Below are positions 12,989 through 24,965 of a stretch of 64,000 nucleotides of DNA, one piece after another; the first letter of the stretch is position 1, and every line of letters starts with the position of its first letter. This DNA comes from Stichopus chloronotus (Eukaryota > Echinodermata > Holothuroidea > Aspidochirotida > Stichopodidae). The translations under genes were made by a program, and so were the position numbers. The notes beneath the pieces are model-generated. The model did no database searches, was not told where the DNA came from, and saw only the letters and a program-made list of their open reading frames with translations. The stretch spans positions 12,567,526-12,631,525 of the forward strand of contig CM037849.1 of NCBI GenBank assembly GCA_021234535.1, read 5' to 3'.

Positions 12989-13274
12989 TTATTAAGGAAG
13001 GCCGCCACCTGCACGTACCGGCACCGGGCTTCACAATCAGCCTTCACTGTCTCCAATTGACTTTTGAAATATGTTTAAAAAACCACTGAAGTGGCATTGA
13101 ACGATGTATGGCCAAAGTAAGGTGGTGGGAGTCCCCTACTTATCCACGATAAAGGGGGGAGGGCACAAAATTGAAGCTGCGCTTAAAATATCTGTCCGTA
13201 TCTGTTTCCCACAATTTTTGTCAAAGGGTCTCCTATACCTATATGTTGGTTAGGCTATTCGTTGATCCGGGCCC

Positions 13275-14165
13275 GGAGCAACTACCTTTGTTTACATGAA
13301 TACTCTGTTAGTACAGCTTGACAGTCTATACTGTACATACAACTTGATCAACTACTTCGGGTGTATAGTTTAAATAGGTACAAAGTTCTAAGTGTACAAC
13401 GTAGCAACCGTTTCGGGCATGTATACCTGGAGCAACTACTTGTGGTGTTGGACAGCAGCTTGAGCAACTACATCTAGTGTTCAATTTTGACCAACTACAT
13501 TTTGTGCACAACTACTTTGAGTAGAGCTTGAGCAACTGCTTTGAGTGCATAGTGCATGCAACATAGCTACAGCAACTACTTTGAGTGCATAGTGCATGCA
13601 ATATAGCTTCAGCAACTACTTTGACTGTATAGCTTCAGCAACTACACTCTGGGTGTATAACTTGAGCAAATACTTTGGGTGTCACTGCACCAACTACTTT
13701 GCGATTACAGTCCGAGCAAGTACTTTGTGTGTTTAACCAAGTAGTGTGTACCTTCAGCAACTACTTTGGGTTTATAGCTTAAGCAAGTACTTTGAGTGTG
13801 TACCTTAAGCAACTTCTTCTGGTTCATAGCTTGACCAACTAATTTGGGTGTATGGCTTAAGCAGCTTCTCTGACTGTATGGCTTCAGCAACTACTTTGGG
13901 TGTAGAGCTTGAGCAACTATTTTTGGTGCATAGCTTGAGCAAACTACGGTACTATGCCTGTAGCTTGAGCAACCACCTTGAGTGTACAACTACCAACTAC
14001 TATTTTGTGTACAACTTGAGCAACTTATTTGGGTGCATATATAACCTAAGCAACTTCTTCGCGTGCATAGCTTGAGCAAGTACTTTGGAATTACAACATG
14101 AGCAACTACATGGATTATATGGCTTGACTTACTTCTTTGGGTGTATGTAGCGTAAGCAACTGTAA
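13275..14165. repeat. Diverged minisatellite, AGCAACTACTTTGGGTGTA-type unit
   Basis: A unit of roughly 30 bases, core GAGCAACTACTTTGNGTGTA plus a variable TAGCTT spacer, recurs about 25-30 times over 890 bases with substitutions and length changes. One larger unit carrying GAGTGCATAGTGCATGCAA is repeated twice near 13541-13600. Open frames over the array reflect the repetition, not a gene. It lies in the presumed intron of the membrane-protein gene. Confidence 0.85.
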
Positions 14166-14169
14166 ATGA

Positions 14170-16683
14170 TGTCCATTGGCTTAAATCAAGGAACATTTCA
14201 AAATTAGAAACTTAAGTCAGAGATGAACGCTTGTACCATGAGCCCCTCCCTCCATACATTCGCAAAATCGAACCACTTAACTCGAATCAGGGAGTTGCAT
14301 AAATAGCCTGAACATTTTCTACAGGGTACTGTGTGACGCTATGTTGTTGATTTCACGTTCAGCAAGTTTAACAGCTCGAATGCGTGAAGATATGGAACAC
14401 TATGTGTACGCAATGCAAGATCATCATAAGTTCTACATGACTGGCATAAGCCTTGTGGAGGAGTCTCTGTCATCGCTACGCTTGTATAAGGTAACGAAAT
14501 CACTCCTTAGCAGTTCTTCATTGGCGATAGGTTGTAAAACCTGACTTGAATAAGAATATTTTAAAGAACAACTCAGCTTGTCCAAGCCGTTCATTTCATG
14601 AAGATTGAACGCAAGAACTCAGAGATAAAAAAAAAGAAGAAAGAAGTAAAACTTCAGGTTTAGACGCTCATGGTGCAGTTTATATACCAAATCTCACACC
14701 GTGTGAAACGTTTGGTTATAGAATTATCTTATTTTGGATGTCAAGGAGCGGTAAAAAGTATATCAATAATAATTCACCTATTCACTGCACCCGATGAATG
14801 AGAGATAATTATGAGTGACGTCAATCTGCTCAGTGGAGCTGATAGTTCTGCCAACGCATCCGACAGAAACTTGTAAATGTCGCCATTGTGATATTCGACA
14901 AAAGGGTAAAATGAAGCGGGTAACCACGGGTGTGACCAAGGTTGGTTTCCCGTCCTTTCTATAGGCGTTAAAACAATTGAGATCTTCATGTCAGGTTGGG
15001 GACGTTGAGCTCGGTGAAACATTTATGTACATACATTGTTACTGTGACAGTGACAAGCTACCATCCGTTGCCCAAGTACACCAACGTAACAATTGAGTGT
15101 AAAAAACTTTTTAGAAAACTAAAACAATTACCGTTTTTCATGAATCTTGAACTGAATCTTTTACAACAAATTACGGCCACGCAAGAAGTATTTTTTTTTT
15201 CAATATAGTCCTATCTCGTATCACTGCCAGTGGAAGCAACTTTTTGCAGCGTCAAGGAAAGTTTCCTGTGTTTTGCGCTTTTACAGATTTTACAGATTTG
15301 TGCAACAGTACCACAGTAGCATAAATGCAGGCAGGGCCAGATACTGTTCCACTTGATGCCATGTACACTGTTACTTTTCATGTACAGTCATGCTGCCCCA
15401 TTTGTCCTTGAGATCCACATTTCAGTGGCAAAATTCACCAAAATCGTATTGCCTTCCCATTTTATCCGCTGTAATCATATGGGACCTTCTAAGCTTTGGA
15501 GTCCCACGGGTCCTGGAATAACATAATAAGGACCCATGACAGCCCGTGGGACGTGATTGTCATGGGCTATGTGCTGACATGGGAACTGTTCGAAGAAAAC
15601 AAGCCAAGGAAATATCAAAATGAAACAAAAATAATGAAAAAAGGTTTTAAAATATCCAAACCAGGGCATCGATACACCTTTGGGCTTTCATCCTCTACAT
15701 TTCATGCTGATCTCCTCATGAAACGTAGAAAACTGGCGATTGTAGCTGATATCTCCGTTTTAAGGTCCCGAATCTTAAATGACTACCTGTACAGTAGGTG
15801 TGTCACTGATTAAATGTCTACAGAGGCAGCATGATATTACTATATATTCCTATGGCAAAAATTGGAAGTTTCAGTGAGCACGAAAAGACGGCATAGTAAA
15901 GAGGAATAGGTAGATTGTGTTAATACGTCACACTTTCGTTAGAAACCCCATCATTTCGCCAGTAAACAAGGAATAATATACTTAACACAAATTGAGGTGA
16001 AACCAAGTCGAATTTAGCAAAAACCTAGAGAAAATTGTTTCATTTTTCTTTTTTGCGTTGTCACGATTGTGTAAACAGTACAACTCTGTTTATGTAATCC
16101 TCATCCCATAACCTTTACTTCACTGAAGTTAGTCTTGTTTTGTCAGCTTTTAGGACGGAGAACAATAGAAAAGGTCACCTCAAAAATATGACCCCAACAC
16201 AATTTCCGTTCTATAATAAACGTTACCAACTACGGTGAAATAATGCGCAACGTTGTGAGGAATAACATGTGCATGCCTACGGCAGCTGCTTGTGAAACTT
16301 TTTGTGGGGTGGGGGAGGGGGGTAAGGAGGGAGCAACATACATGGTATATCGGATGTGGTCACCTTTCAAGAAAAATGTGTTCATGGAAGGCCTGCAGTT
16401 GTGAAATGTTTTTCGGTTTTACCTGGGCGTGAAAACGCAGATGCTCATATGCTGACGTTACTGTACATGCTGACATTACTGTAACGTAATGTACAGTGTC
16501 ACATCTGGGACGTGACACGCGTGACACGCTGCGCGACATTTAATGATCTTTAAGTATACACAAACCATATGCACACAGATATTTAAAACTGGCTGTGTAA
16601 TTGCGTGTAAAATATGTCATTCGACATGGCTTCAGTTTACGAGAGAAGCGATTTTTTTTTAAAGCTTCACAGGCTATGCTTAC
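14170..16683. other. Presumed intron, nothing supported
   Basis: A minus-strand frame at 14774-15022 (82 codons, containing NQPWSHPWLPASFYPF) looks protein-like by composition. It lacks a clear acceptor and I recognise no domain. Short inverted repeats are visible at 15500-15565 and 16453-16495. Confidence 0.35.
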
Positions 16684-16862
16684 AAAACGTATGGTTGATA
16701 TTGCCTCATATGAAATGAGTATACGTGAGTCACATACATGCCAATAGATGATCTTATCTGGCGTTATCAATTCATCACAGAGAATTGATTTTGTATTCAC
16801 TGAAATTTTTCGATGTTTGCACGAATAGGGTTGTTTTGAATTACAGGGAAATACCCGATGTG
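16684..16862 (-). CDS. Candidate extracellular exon (weak, V-set Ig-like)
   Basis: The minus strand shows acceptor GGTTTATTTTTAG, 179 nt open in phase 1, and donor GTAAGC. Entry phase 1 is what the signal-peptide exon at 19242-19311 requires; exit is phase 0. The product includes TKSILCDE, then IIYWHV, then RILISYE, which is the spacing of the B-strand Cys, C-strand Trp and C'-strand of a V-set immunoglobulin fold. Extra cysteines (five in 60 residues) are unusual for a plain Ig domain. The second half of the domain (a D-x-G-x-Y-x-C strand) was not found. Treat as a lead. Confidence 0.3.
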
Positions 16863-19241
16863 CTAAAAATAAACCAATATGTGCGGTACAGAGACAATGG
16901 CTTTTGTAATCATTGTTAATCCATTCTTTCATCATTACACATTATGAAATGTTTTGATGAAATAATTATCCAACAAGTAACTGAATTTCTACCTTTCAGA
17001 AAGTCAGTAACTTATTTCTTGAAAAGGAGGCTACGGTACCAGTTTTGGTTTATTTGGAATAATATATCATTCCGTGTCCAGAAATATAGTTTTTTAAAGG
17101 TACCTTAGGTGTTCTTTTTTTTCAGAAGAGAAAGCACATTTCTTTTTAAAGAACGTAACTTCCATTGCTAATATAGAGACTATACTGTATGAAGAGTTTT
17201 AAGGCCACATCACGTGGATGATCTTAGATCTTTTCCAAAGTGATGGATTTCACCTGCAACAAAATCACTTTTTGGGGAAAATATATATGTTTGCTACGCT
17301 TCATATTTAAAAAAAAAATTACGCCTACATTTTGCTATCATATTGAATTCATTGTAATTTGTTATCCTATACGTACTTTACATCTGCTCATATACTATAG
17401 TATAGCTTTTGGGAATGATGGGGGGGGGGGGGTATCGCAAGCTATCTGAATTGCCATTTTATTGATTCAACATTTCATTTTTTATGCTCTTCTTGTGTTT
17501 GAACAAATAATTAACAAATAGTACTTCACCAAAGCAAATAACGCCTGTATGTTATCTCCATGTACATAAACAAGACTGTGGTATTGAGTATTCGGACAAA
17601 TAGATCCCATGCAGGAAATGCTACGAACCGCCATAATTATGTATACATCAAGTTTACGTATTTTATTTTTGCAAGTATATATAGTTGCAAAAAAAAAACT
17701 CAAAGGTTTATTGTTTCCATGTTTTGTGAATATTGGCGGCATTGATTTGGGAGAGTTGCAGGGTATTGTGATTCGAGCCTATACAGTATACTATCGGCAA
17801 TGGGAGAGATGACAATGCATTTGTTGTTGTTTGTATTGTAAATTGTTGGAATATGCATAGGCCTAACGTACGGAATGTCTCGGGAGATACCGTAGCTTTT
17901 GTGATTCTCCAACAATTGGGAGTAGTCTATTCTTTGTGGTAGTCTTCTTTTACGCGATGATATAATATCATTGTGTTACGTAAATTTACGATAGAGCCGA
18001 CGGTTGGTCTCATGTGTCTGTGCTACAAATTGCATGTAGTGTAGACTTGCTACGGATCGGCCGCACAGAGTGACTAGGAACCTGAATATTCTAGACACGT
18101 GCAAATTGAAGTTCCTTCACAATTTGAATAGTGATTCAAATTCAGTTATTTGCATACAGGTGCGGACACGGGGAAGACATTAAATATGATCAAATCACAG
18201 GCATTCGCCTGGCCATGTTAAAATAGTCTATCCCTCAAATGGCGGACTTCATGGCTACCGAAGAGCACTACCAGACAAAATCTTTAGGGTAGGAGAGGGG
18301 GGGGGGTACATATCTCAAAGGACATTCTGAAAACATTCTAATTATGTGTAATGAGGGCCGGCATTTTTTGTTTTAAAAGGGCACCACATCTAAGAAATTT
18401 TCATGAAGTGTGACGTCAACATAAGAAAAATTCAGAGTGAAGTGTTTTTTTTCCTACTGGAGGATATTCTGGCACAATTTGCCATTTGTAGATTTCGGTA
18501 GGGTTTACCACAAATCTGTTGGAGACATATACCTTTGCCCGATTTGTGAGATGTTAGTCTACAGTGCGTCGCAATTAAGCTACCTGTCCTCCGTTTAGCT
18601 GAAATCACCGAGAATATGAAACACTGTCAAGTGTGTCTTTTGTAGTTCTCTATGATAAGGGTGCCTCAGTTGTACAAATAAAAATTAACTATGTACTATT
18701 TATCTCCGACTCTCACAGAATGAGTCTCATGAAATTTACCCTTTCGGGTTAAAATCATTTTACTGCATGAGGGGGAGTTCCGTGGCGAGTTTGGGTACTA
18801 TTTTATAATCTGGACCCGCTACCCACAGACGGCGATAGCAACTATACAACGGAGAGTTTGATTACGTGATTCTCCTGTGTACTGGTATCAGACTTTACAT
18901 TCACGGCCAGGAAATCACACCTGGGGCATGATGGAGAATCTGTTTTATAAACAGCTACGAAGGACATTGCATAGGGCCTACTATTGTAAGTTAACGTCAT
19001 ACGATTACTCAAACGTAGACGTCAATTGTAAGTCTTTACGATTCAAAAATTCAGATCAGTCCATAACATTGTCACTTAATTGTTGACCGTTCTACCAATG
19101 TACTAGCAAAACGTACCTTTGACTCCATCCGATTATATCCAGTACATTGGTTAAGCTCAAAATCAGTATACACTTATAGGCCCATACTCACTAATTTCAA
19201 AGAGAAAAAAAAATAAAAACAAGCAAACAAAAACTACTTAC
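16863..19241. other. Presumed intron, with MITE fragment and poly-G run
   Basis: About 130 bases from 16979 match the interior of the TTAA MITE family (the AATTTCTA...CTTATTTCTTGAAAAGGAGGC block), so this is a truncated copy. A poly-G run lies at 17420-17431. No exon was recognised. Confidence 0.4.
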
Positions 19242-19311
19242 TGGTCGATTCCACAACATCCACAAGAATCGCAAAACCCAAGGCAAGAATTAGATGCTCA
19301 TAGTTCGCCAT
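19242..19311 (-). CDS. First coding exon: signal peptide of a secreted or membrane protein
   Basis: The ATG opens MANYEHLILALGFAILVDVV followed by EST and one base before a consensus GTAAGTAG donor, so the intron is in phase 1. The hydrophobic core LILALGFAILV preceded by a short polar N-terminus is a typical signal peptide. A TATATA sequence about 85 bases upstream of the ATG gives a plausible core promoter. Phase 1 matches the downstream minus-strand exons at 5019-5075 and 4342-4772, which would make a type I membrane protein. The 14-kb gap and uncertain intervening exons leave this assignment open. Confidence 0.65.
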
Positions 19312-19395
19312 GATTTGTCGTTCTTTAAATTTACGAAAGTGCAGCCGACGTAATGACACGAACACCCGTTTTAATTTTTGTCTAGCGACTAGCTG

Positions 19396-19401
19396 TATAT
19401 A
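19396..19401 (-). promoter_or_regulatory. TATA-like box for the signal-peptide exon
   Basis: TATATA on the minus strand within GGTATATACAGC. A start site about 27-30 bases downstream would give a 5' UTR of roughly 55-60 bases before the ATG at 19311. Supported only by position and motif. Confidence 0.4.
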
Positions 19402-21599
19402 CCGTACTGTACACAAGTCAGCTTGAGGTCAGGATACACGGTGTCCGTCTGTGTGACTTTGCATTAACGCTCCCTGCAGTTAGATTCGACCCATGTTGAA
19501 ACCGTTTCCCTCAGAGTGGTAAAATGCGATGTAAACATTAACTCTTGGCTAACCACAAAAACTTAATAAAAATGGCCCTAACTTTAACTTAATGTTGATG
19601 ATTCCTCGTTAGTAGCACAAGGGAGCTACACCAAATGCAGGTTTACCCAATAACATAATGGCTCTGTGTAATGCTACACTATACAAGCAACTGGTTGTGT
19701 GCCAAGGCTTTTCGTTTACGTCAGAGATGTCCCCGTGAGTCTGCATTTTGAACAAAGGTCCCGCCATTTACTGTACATAGTCGATCAAGCGTGGCAGAAG
19801 GTTATTCATATGGCGTAAAACTACGAAAAGATGGGAAACTTGTTAATCAGTTAAATAGCGCAGAAGCCCTCCTGCTTGATTTTGTGGGAGAGCCGTCGTC
19901 GACAAAAAAATCTGGAATGGAAAAAGAGGATTACCTAAACATACCATAATTAGAAAACATGGCTAAGCAATTAAAAGTACTAAATCAACACAGTTTAGAA
20001 CGATTTAACGAAGTTTTCGTATAAGATACTATACAGGAAATAAAATTAGACGATGAAAGGGAATTTTTTTACCAGAAATTGTCGAGTGACGTAATGAGGA
20101 ACAAAGAGACTAGGGTGCCAGGGTGCTAATTGCATGTATAGTTACGCAACACTTGGATCCTAAGAAAAAGGAACAAAGACTAAATTATAGAAAGTAAATT
20201 TAATCAAAGGATGAAAAGGGGAACGGTATGACTCGATCCGGCGACTGACAATGAATTCACTTAAATGAAAAGTGGTATAATTTAAAAATTGATGACAAAG
20301 ATTTCGCTTGTTTTGTTTTTCTTCTGTCCCCCCCCCCCCCCCCACCACCACCTTCGTGAGCCAACACCTTGTTTCCTGATTATGAATAGACAGAGATATG
20401 AGAACATTTTGTCGGGCCAAAAATCCACACTGTACACACGATACAAAGTTTAAATGTCATCAAATTTTCGTCATTCAAAAGTGAAATGAAATACCAGTCT
20501 CTGTTTTTTCTACCTTTTTTTGTCTACGTAAGGAATAATTTCTTCTGTTCAATCAGCTTTTACCTGTTAATTTACAGATGGGTGTTTGCGATTCCTTTTC
20601 TTGTTGTTTTCTTAACATACATATAAAGTCAGATACCCGTATACATTTTTCTGAACAACATTTTAACTCATTTCAGAGCAAATACCGATATTTGCATATT
20701 TATATAAAGGTCAATTGTTTCGAAATGTAGATAAACAGATGCATCAATCATCAACATTGGGAGTATATTGGGCACAATGTTAAAGCAAAATTGGGGGGGA
20801 AGATGCATACGGAGAATGTGGTACGTGTGTAGAGGGCGGTATACATGAAGAAGTTCAAAGGTGCTTATATATGGACCCCATGGGTTGGTATATGGTTTGG
20901 GGTCGAGGTTAAGCCCTGCCTAGAAAAGTTTGTAAAGTCTTTGTTGTACACTTATAATCTACCTTATTTCAATCTATAAAGAAGTTCACTGAAAATGGAT
21001 CCAATGAAAATGTGGATCCTGTGTCAAATCGTCTGACATAAAAAGATGCGGGCGGGAAAGTGGAATCCTAGTGCATTATGGGATAGGTAAGATAAAAAAG
21101 AAATAAATGAAATTTGCAGGCGGACGCCGCACCTGGTGTCGGTGGCGGGAAAATGGGATAAGTGACAATTACAGGAAATAGTATCCGACACCACACTCCG
21201 AATACAATGGGCCTCGGAGAAGTATAAAGCAGATTGAATACCACCAGCTATATCGATCTTAATGTTTATCACTTGAAAGGGCCCACAAAACATTGTGAAT
21301 GACAGTAGTGGCCTATACAGAGCCTGCTGCTGTTTGATCGCAACCAGCATCAGATATCGATCACCCCTCGCATTGAGATCAGTCTCACTTTTGTAAACGA
21401 TTTCAACAAGTGAAAAGTTCCGTCGATAGTGCTGATTCCAAGTTTATACCCTGCAACAAATGTAAGTAATTAATTCACTGTTGTCATTTGACCGTCGGTA
21501 ATGAGAGTGGATGGCAGAAAATGGCGGATAAGATTCGACTGTATTGTTTTGTTGTTTTTTTTTTGTTTACCCTTAATCTCAAACAGTAACTAGTTATCA
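19402..21599. other. Intergenic stretch without a supported gene
   Basis: No exon with splice sites and no repeat family was recognised except a poly-C run at about 20329-20342. Minus-strand frames here (20160-20420, 21024-21350) lack any recognisable domain. Confidence 0.4.
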
Positions 21600-22394
21600 T
21601 TCTGTAAATCAGGTAATAATTCCATGATTCTATACGCTTCCTGTTTATAGGAGAAATTCTGAAAATCGTTTCCTAGTTTTCACCCGCAAAAAAAGTAATG
21701 GTACGAAACTTACTTTTAGATCCTTGAGAATGTTAACTGTTGTTCTTATATAGCGGAAGCTCATGTAGTGACGTTTTGTTCTAGGCTGAATACGGATGTC
21801 TATTTGCTCCATCTGATAGATGGTCATAGTGAAAACATAAGTCATTGTTTGCTTAAATATTTTTTTTGTAAAAATTGTACAGGCAATAATCATGCAAAAT
21901 ATCAGATAAATTCCGGAATATACAAATTCAAAAATATCCATGCCAATTTATTTTTATCCATGAATGTTGGATAAAATCACTTTTAAACCAAATGTAATGC
22001 GTTTCCATTCAAATTGCCTTGTTTTGTTCCGTACTGGATACGGATGTCTATTTGCTCCATATGATAGATTTTCATGGTGAACAGTCATTGTTTGTTTTAT
22101 TTTTTGTAAAGAGTGTATAGAAGATAATCTTGCAAAATGTCAGATAAAAACTGAATGTGATAAATTCATGTGTATTCATGACTTTAGATGTATTCATGAA
22201 TGTTGGGAAATACTACGATAAACTGCATTTTGAAAGGCTACCTATTTGATCGATAATGTGAAAATTACCACACTTTAAGGAATTCTCAGGTCAAATTAAA
22301 GACCTTTCTTGCCAGCTGCTGTTTTACGTAGGGTAAGGAAGTCAGTTTGTACAATGGAAACTATTTTTGTAATGATCAAAAATTCCATCGGTAA

Positions 22395-23080
22395 AAAAAT
22401 CCTAGCTGGAAAGTGATTTCTTTCGAAAGCATCCAGGATAACTTTACTAGTAAAATGGACGATAGCACGTGCAGTTGAGCGTCCCTGAAGAAAGCCAAAC
22501 TGGTACTCACAAAGTAAATTGTGCTCAATGAGGAATGTGTGTAGTCTCGAGAACATTAATTTTTCAAGCACCGAATTGGAAAACAAGGAAGGATTGAGAT
22601 GGGCCTATAATTATCCACATACTCTCCATCACAGGTAAAAAAAAAGTACGGCAAGTGCAATTTTCAAGGTAAGTAGGAACAATACCTTGTTCAATAGGAA
22701 TATTACAAAGTTATGTCAATGGTGTTCACAGAAAAAGGGCATGAAACATGTTTGACAATATCTGCGGAAATACCATCAAACCCAGCAGCCGATGACTTAA
22801 GAGAAAGAATAATCCTAAGAACTTCTTTAAAAGTTGCAGGTCTGAGGGAAAAGAGAATTTGTGGCCGGCTTTTCCTCTAAATATGTCTTGAAATTAGGAG
22901 AGACTTTTGGAATATTTTGCTGAGTATCTGAGCCAACACTGGTAAAAATAATCGTTGAGGATATTAGTCACATCTGAAGGATATGAGACCGTGACACCAT
23001 TAGGCTTATTCTGGTAGAGGGCGTGGTTACTATTCCGACCACTAAAGAGGGCGCCAGGTGAGTATAGCGTCATCGACATT
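22395..23080 (-). pseudogene. Degenerate LINE reverse-transcriptase fragment
   Basis: Reading the minus strand across frames recovers non-LTR retrotransposon RT wording: NDYFYQCW (region before the fingers), DGEYVDNYRPISILP, then LIEHNLLCEYQFGFLQGRST and VILDAFERN, in that order. NYRPISxLP and YQFGFxxGRST are conserved RT blocks of Jockey/CR1/I-type LINEs. Stops and at least two frameshifts separate the blocks, and the YxDD catalytic region is absent because similarity stops at about 22395. There the sequence switches to the local repeat unit, giving a clear junction. Dead fragment. Confidence 0.75.
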
Positions 23081-24281
23081 TGCGACTATCGAATAAAGAA
23101 GCATGATACGATTTCTTAGCTGGGCTCGAGTATCACATATTTTAGGCGATTGCGAAAACGTTTATAAGCACCAAGATTAGTCCGTGGTCGATCTACGCAG
23201 ATGTTTTTTTTTTTCTTTTTTTTTCTTTTTTTTTCTATACAAACCTTTTGTATTACGTCAGGAATTACGTCAGAATAGCAGGTTTCATCCAGTCGTGTAA
23301 ATTGTGACTCCTGTCATGATTCTCAGGACATGCTATGTGTAATGTAGACAAATGTTTAAATGACTACACAAACATTCTATTTAACTTATTAAAGGCAACA
23401 TTCACATCGGTTTCAATGAAAACATCAGACCGCGATTCATTTTGAATTGCGGTGCAAAACCACTCCAGAGTCACTTGATTAACATTCCTATATTATGAAC
23501 AAAAATTGAAGATTTCTTATTCGTAGTAACAGTGATTTTTACGAAAGTAAAAGCAAGAAAATGACGAGAAAATGTCGTCCAAAATTATGTCCAAAGTAGA
23601 TGACACTGTTACGCTGTTAGTAAAAGATATATAAAGTAAAACAAATATACATTATATACAATATATAAATTACTAAAATAGTAAGAAATTTATAAAACAT
23701 AAAGAGTATAATCTCTCCAAACTGTTGATTTTTTTCACCAAAATCGGTTACATCTGCCAATTGTAATTTTATTTATTTTTTTTTTGTATTTTTTTCAATT
23801 ACCTTTCTAACGTGTATACCAACCTATAAAATGTGTTTGTGTTAATGAAAGAGCTCATATACAGATTTTAAACTTTCTGAGTTATTCTAAACTGGAATCA
23901 TTTCATGTAGATCCAAATTAATAATTTCAATACTAAACCAAGAGAAACAACGGTCACTTTCGTTTCAAATTGAGAACGTGTTTCCAAGGTGTGGAACGTC
24001 AAAAACAAAAATTTTTTAATTACGTTTAAAGCAAATGCACTATGTTTTTCATTCACAGTGTGCTGTTTCTGAATACGTATGTCTCTGTGCCTTGTTTGAT
24101 AGATGGTCGTATAGTGAAAACACAAGTCATTTTACCTTTTTTGTTTTCTTAAGTTTTGTTTAAAAAAACATGTAAAGGTAGTAATCTTCCAAAAACATTA
24201 GATTGCAATTATATTCGTAAGTTCTGGGGTGATAGCACTACTGACTTTGCACTCACATTGAATCTTTTATCATTGGGTTAA

Positions 24282-24628
24282 AGGGAAACAGGGCGTTCAG
24301 AATGTACCAACATGACATAGAAAAGAAAATAGCGCCTAATCATTGTTAAACCATTCAATGTCATCAATAAACGTCTACCAAAGCTTCATCTCCTCAAAAA
24401 ATTATGCATGTGATGAGTAACAGAAGATGCATCATTTGAATTTTGAAAAGTTTGGGTGAACAAATTAGTGTTGAGTAAGAAATAACTGAATTTCTATCTG
24501 TAAGAAGCTTATTTCTTTAAAAGTAGGCTCCTGTCCTTCCTTATTTATCCTTATCTAACATTATACATCCACAAACATTGGTTTAAAAAATATGGATGTT
24601 TTCTCTAAAACAAACACCCTATTTCCCT
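24282..24628. mobile_element. TTAA-type MITE, copy 3 (inverted orientation)
   Basis: A 347-bp copy reversed relative to 40080-40430. It is flanked by TTAA on the left and ATAA on the right. Ends are AGGGAAACAGGGCGTTCAG and ACACCCTATTTCCCT. The interior reads the family landmarks in reverse complement. It splits a unit of the local tandem array, so it inserted after the array formed. Confidence 0.75.
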
Positions 24629-24937
24629 ATAAGATATCTCCTCTAGTTTTTAACAAGGTAGGTTAATTGTTTTGTTACTTAACAGGGAGCATAATTAATT
24701 AGAATTCACCGGCTGAGTTTAAACTTCATGATATTCTTTCTCCAAGAAGAGGAAAGAGACTTTCCCACCACTGAGGTTTTAAAATCAAACCCCTTGTGGA
24801 GTCCTAAGTTTTGACAGCCACCAAAGCTGAAACGTGCCATGGAATATCGGGCAATTTTATCGATTACATAATCGGTGGTATCAACCAATGGTGAACAGTT
24901 AAGAAAATTAAAGCCATTTTCTTTGTTTGCCTCGCCG

Positions 24938-24965
24938 GTATATTCTAAACGCCCTATTTCCTTTT
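24938..24965. mobile_element. MITE right-end fragment
   Basis: TATTCTAAACGCCCTATTTC-CTTTTAA matches the right terminus of the TTAA MITE family. The rest of the element is missing. Confidence 0.55.

Larger units (their letters stand above)
7282..13270. other. Repeat-rich stretch without a supported gene
   Basis: This stretch contains two MITE copies, a hAT-like element and poly-C runs near 7450 and 11868. The longest open frame (minus strand, 7764-8099, 111 codons) has no recognisable domain or splice context. The frame at 12401-12604 is Cys-containing and follows a possible TTTCAG acceptor, but it has no good donor. I regard the region as intronic or intergenic. Confidence 0.4.

Noticed and set aside
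16540..16935. 131-codon Cys-containing minus-strand ORF as a single-exon gene
   Set aside because: No signal peptide or sensible start context. If anything here is coding, the splice-bounded part 16684-16862 is the better candidate.
22296..22586. Intact-looking 96-codon reverse-transcriptase ORF
   Set aside because: Only its N-terminal two-thirds resemble RT; the remainder is the local repeat unit. It is part of a frameshifted relic, not a gene.
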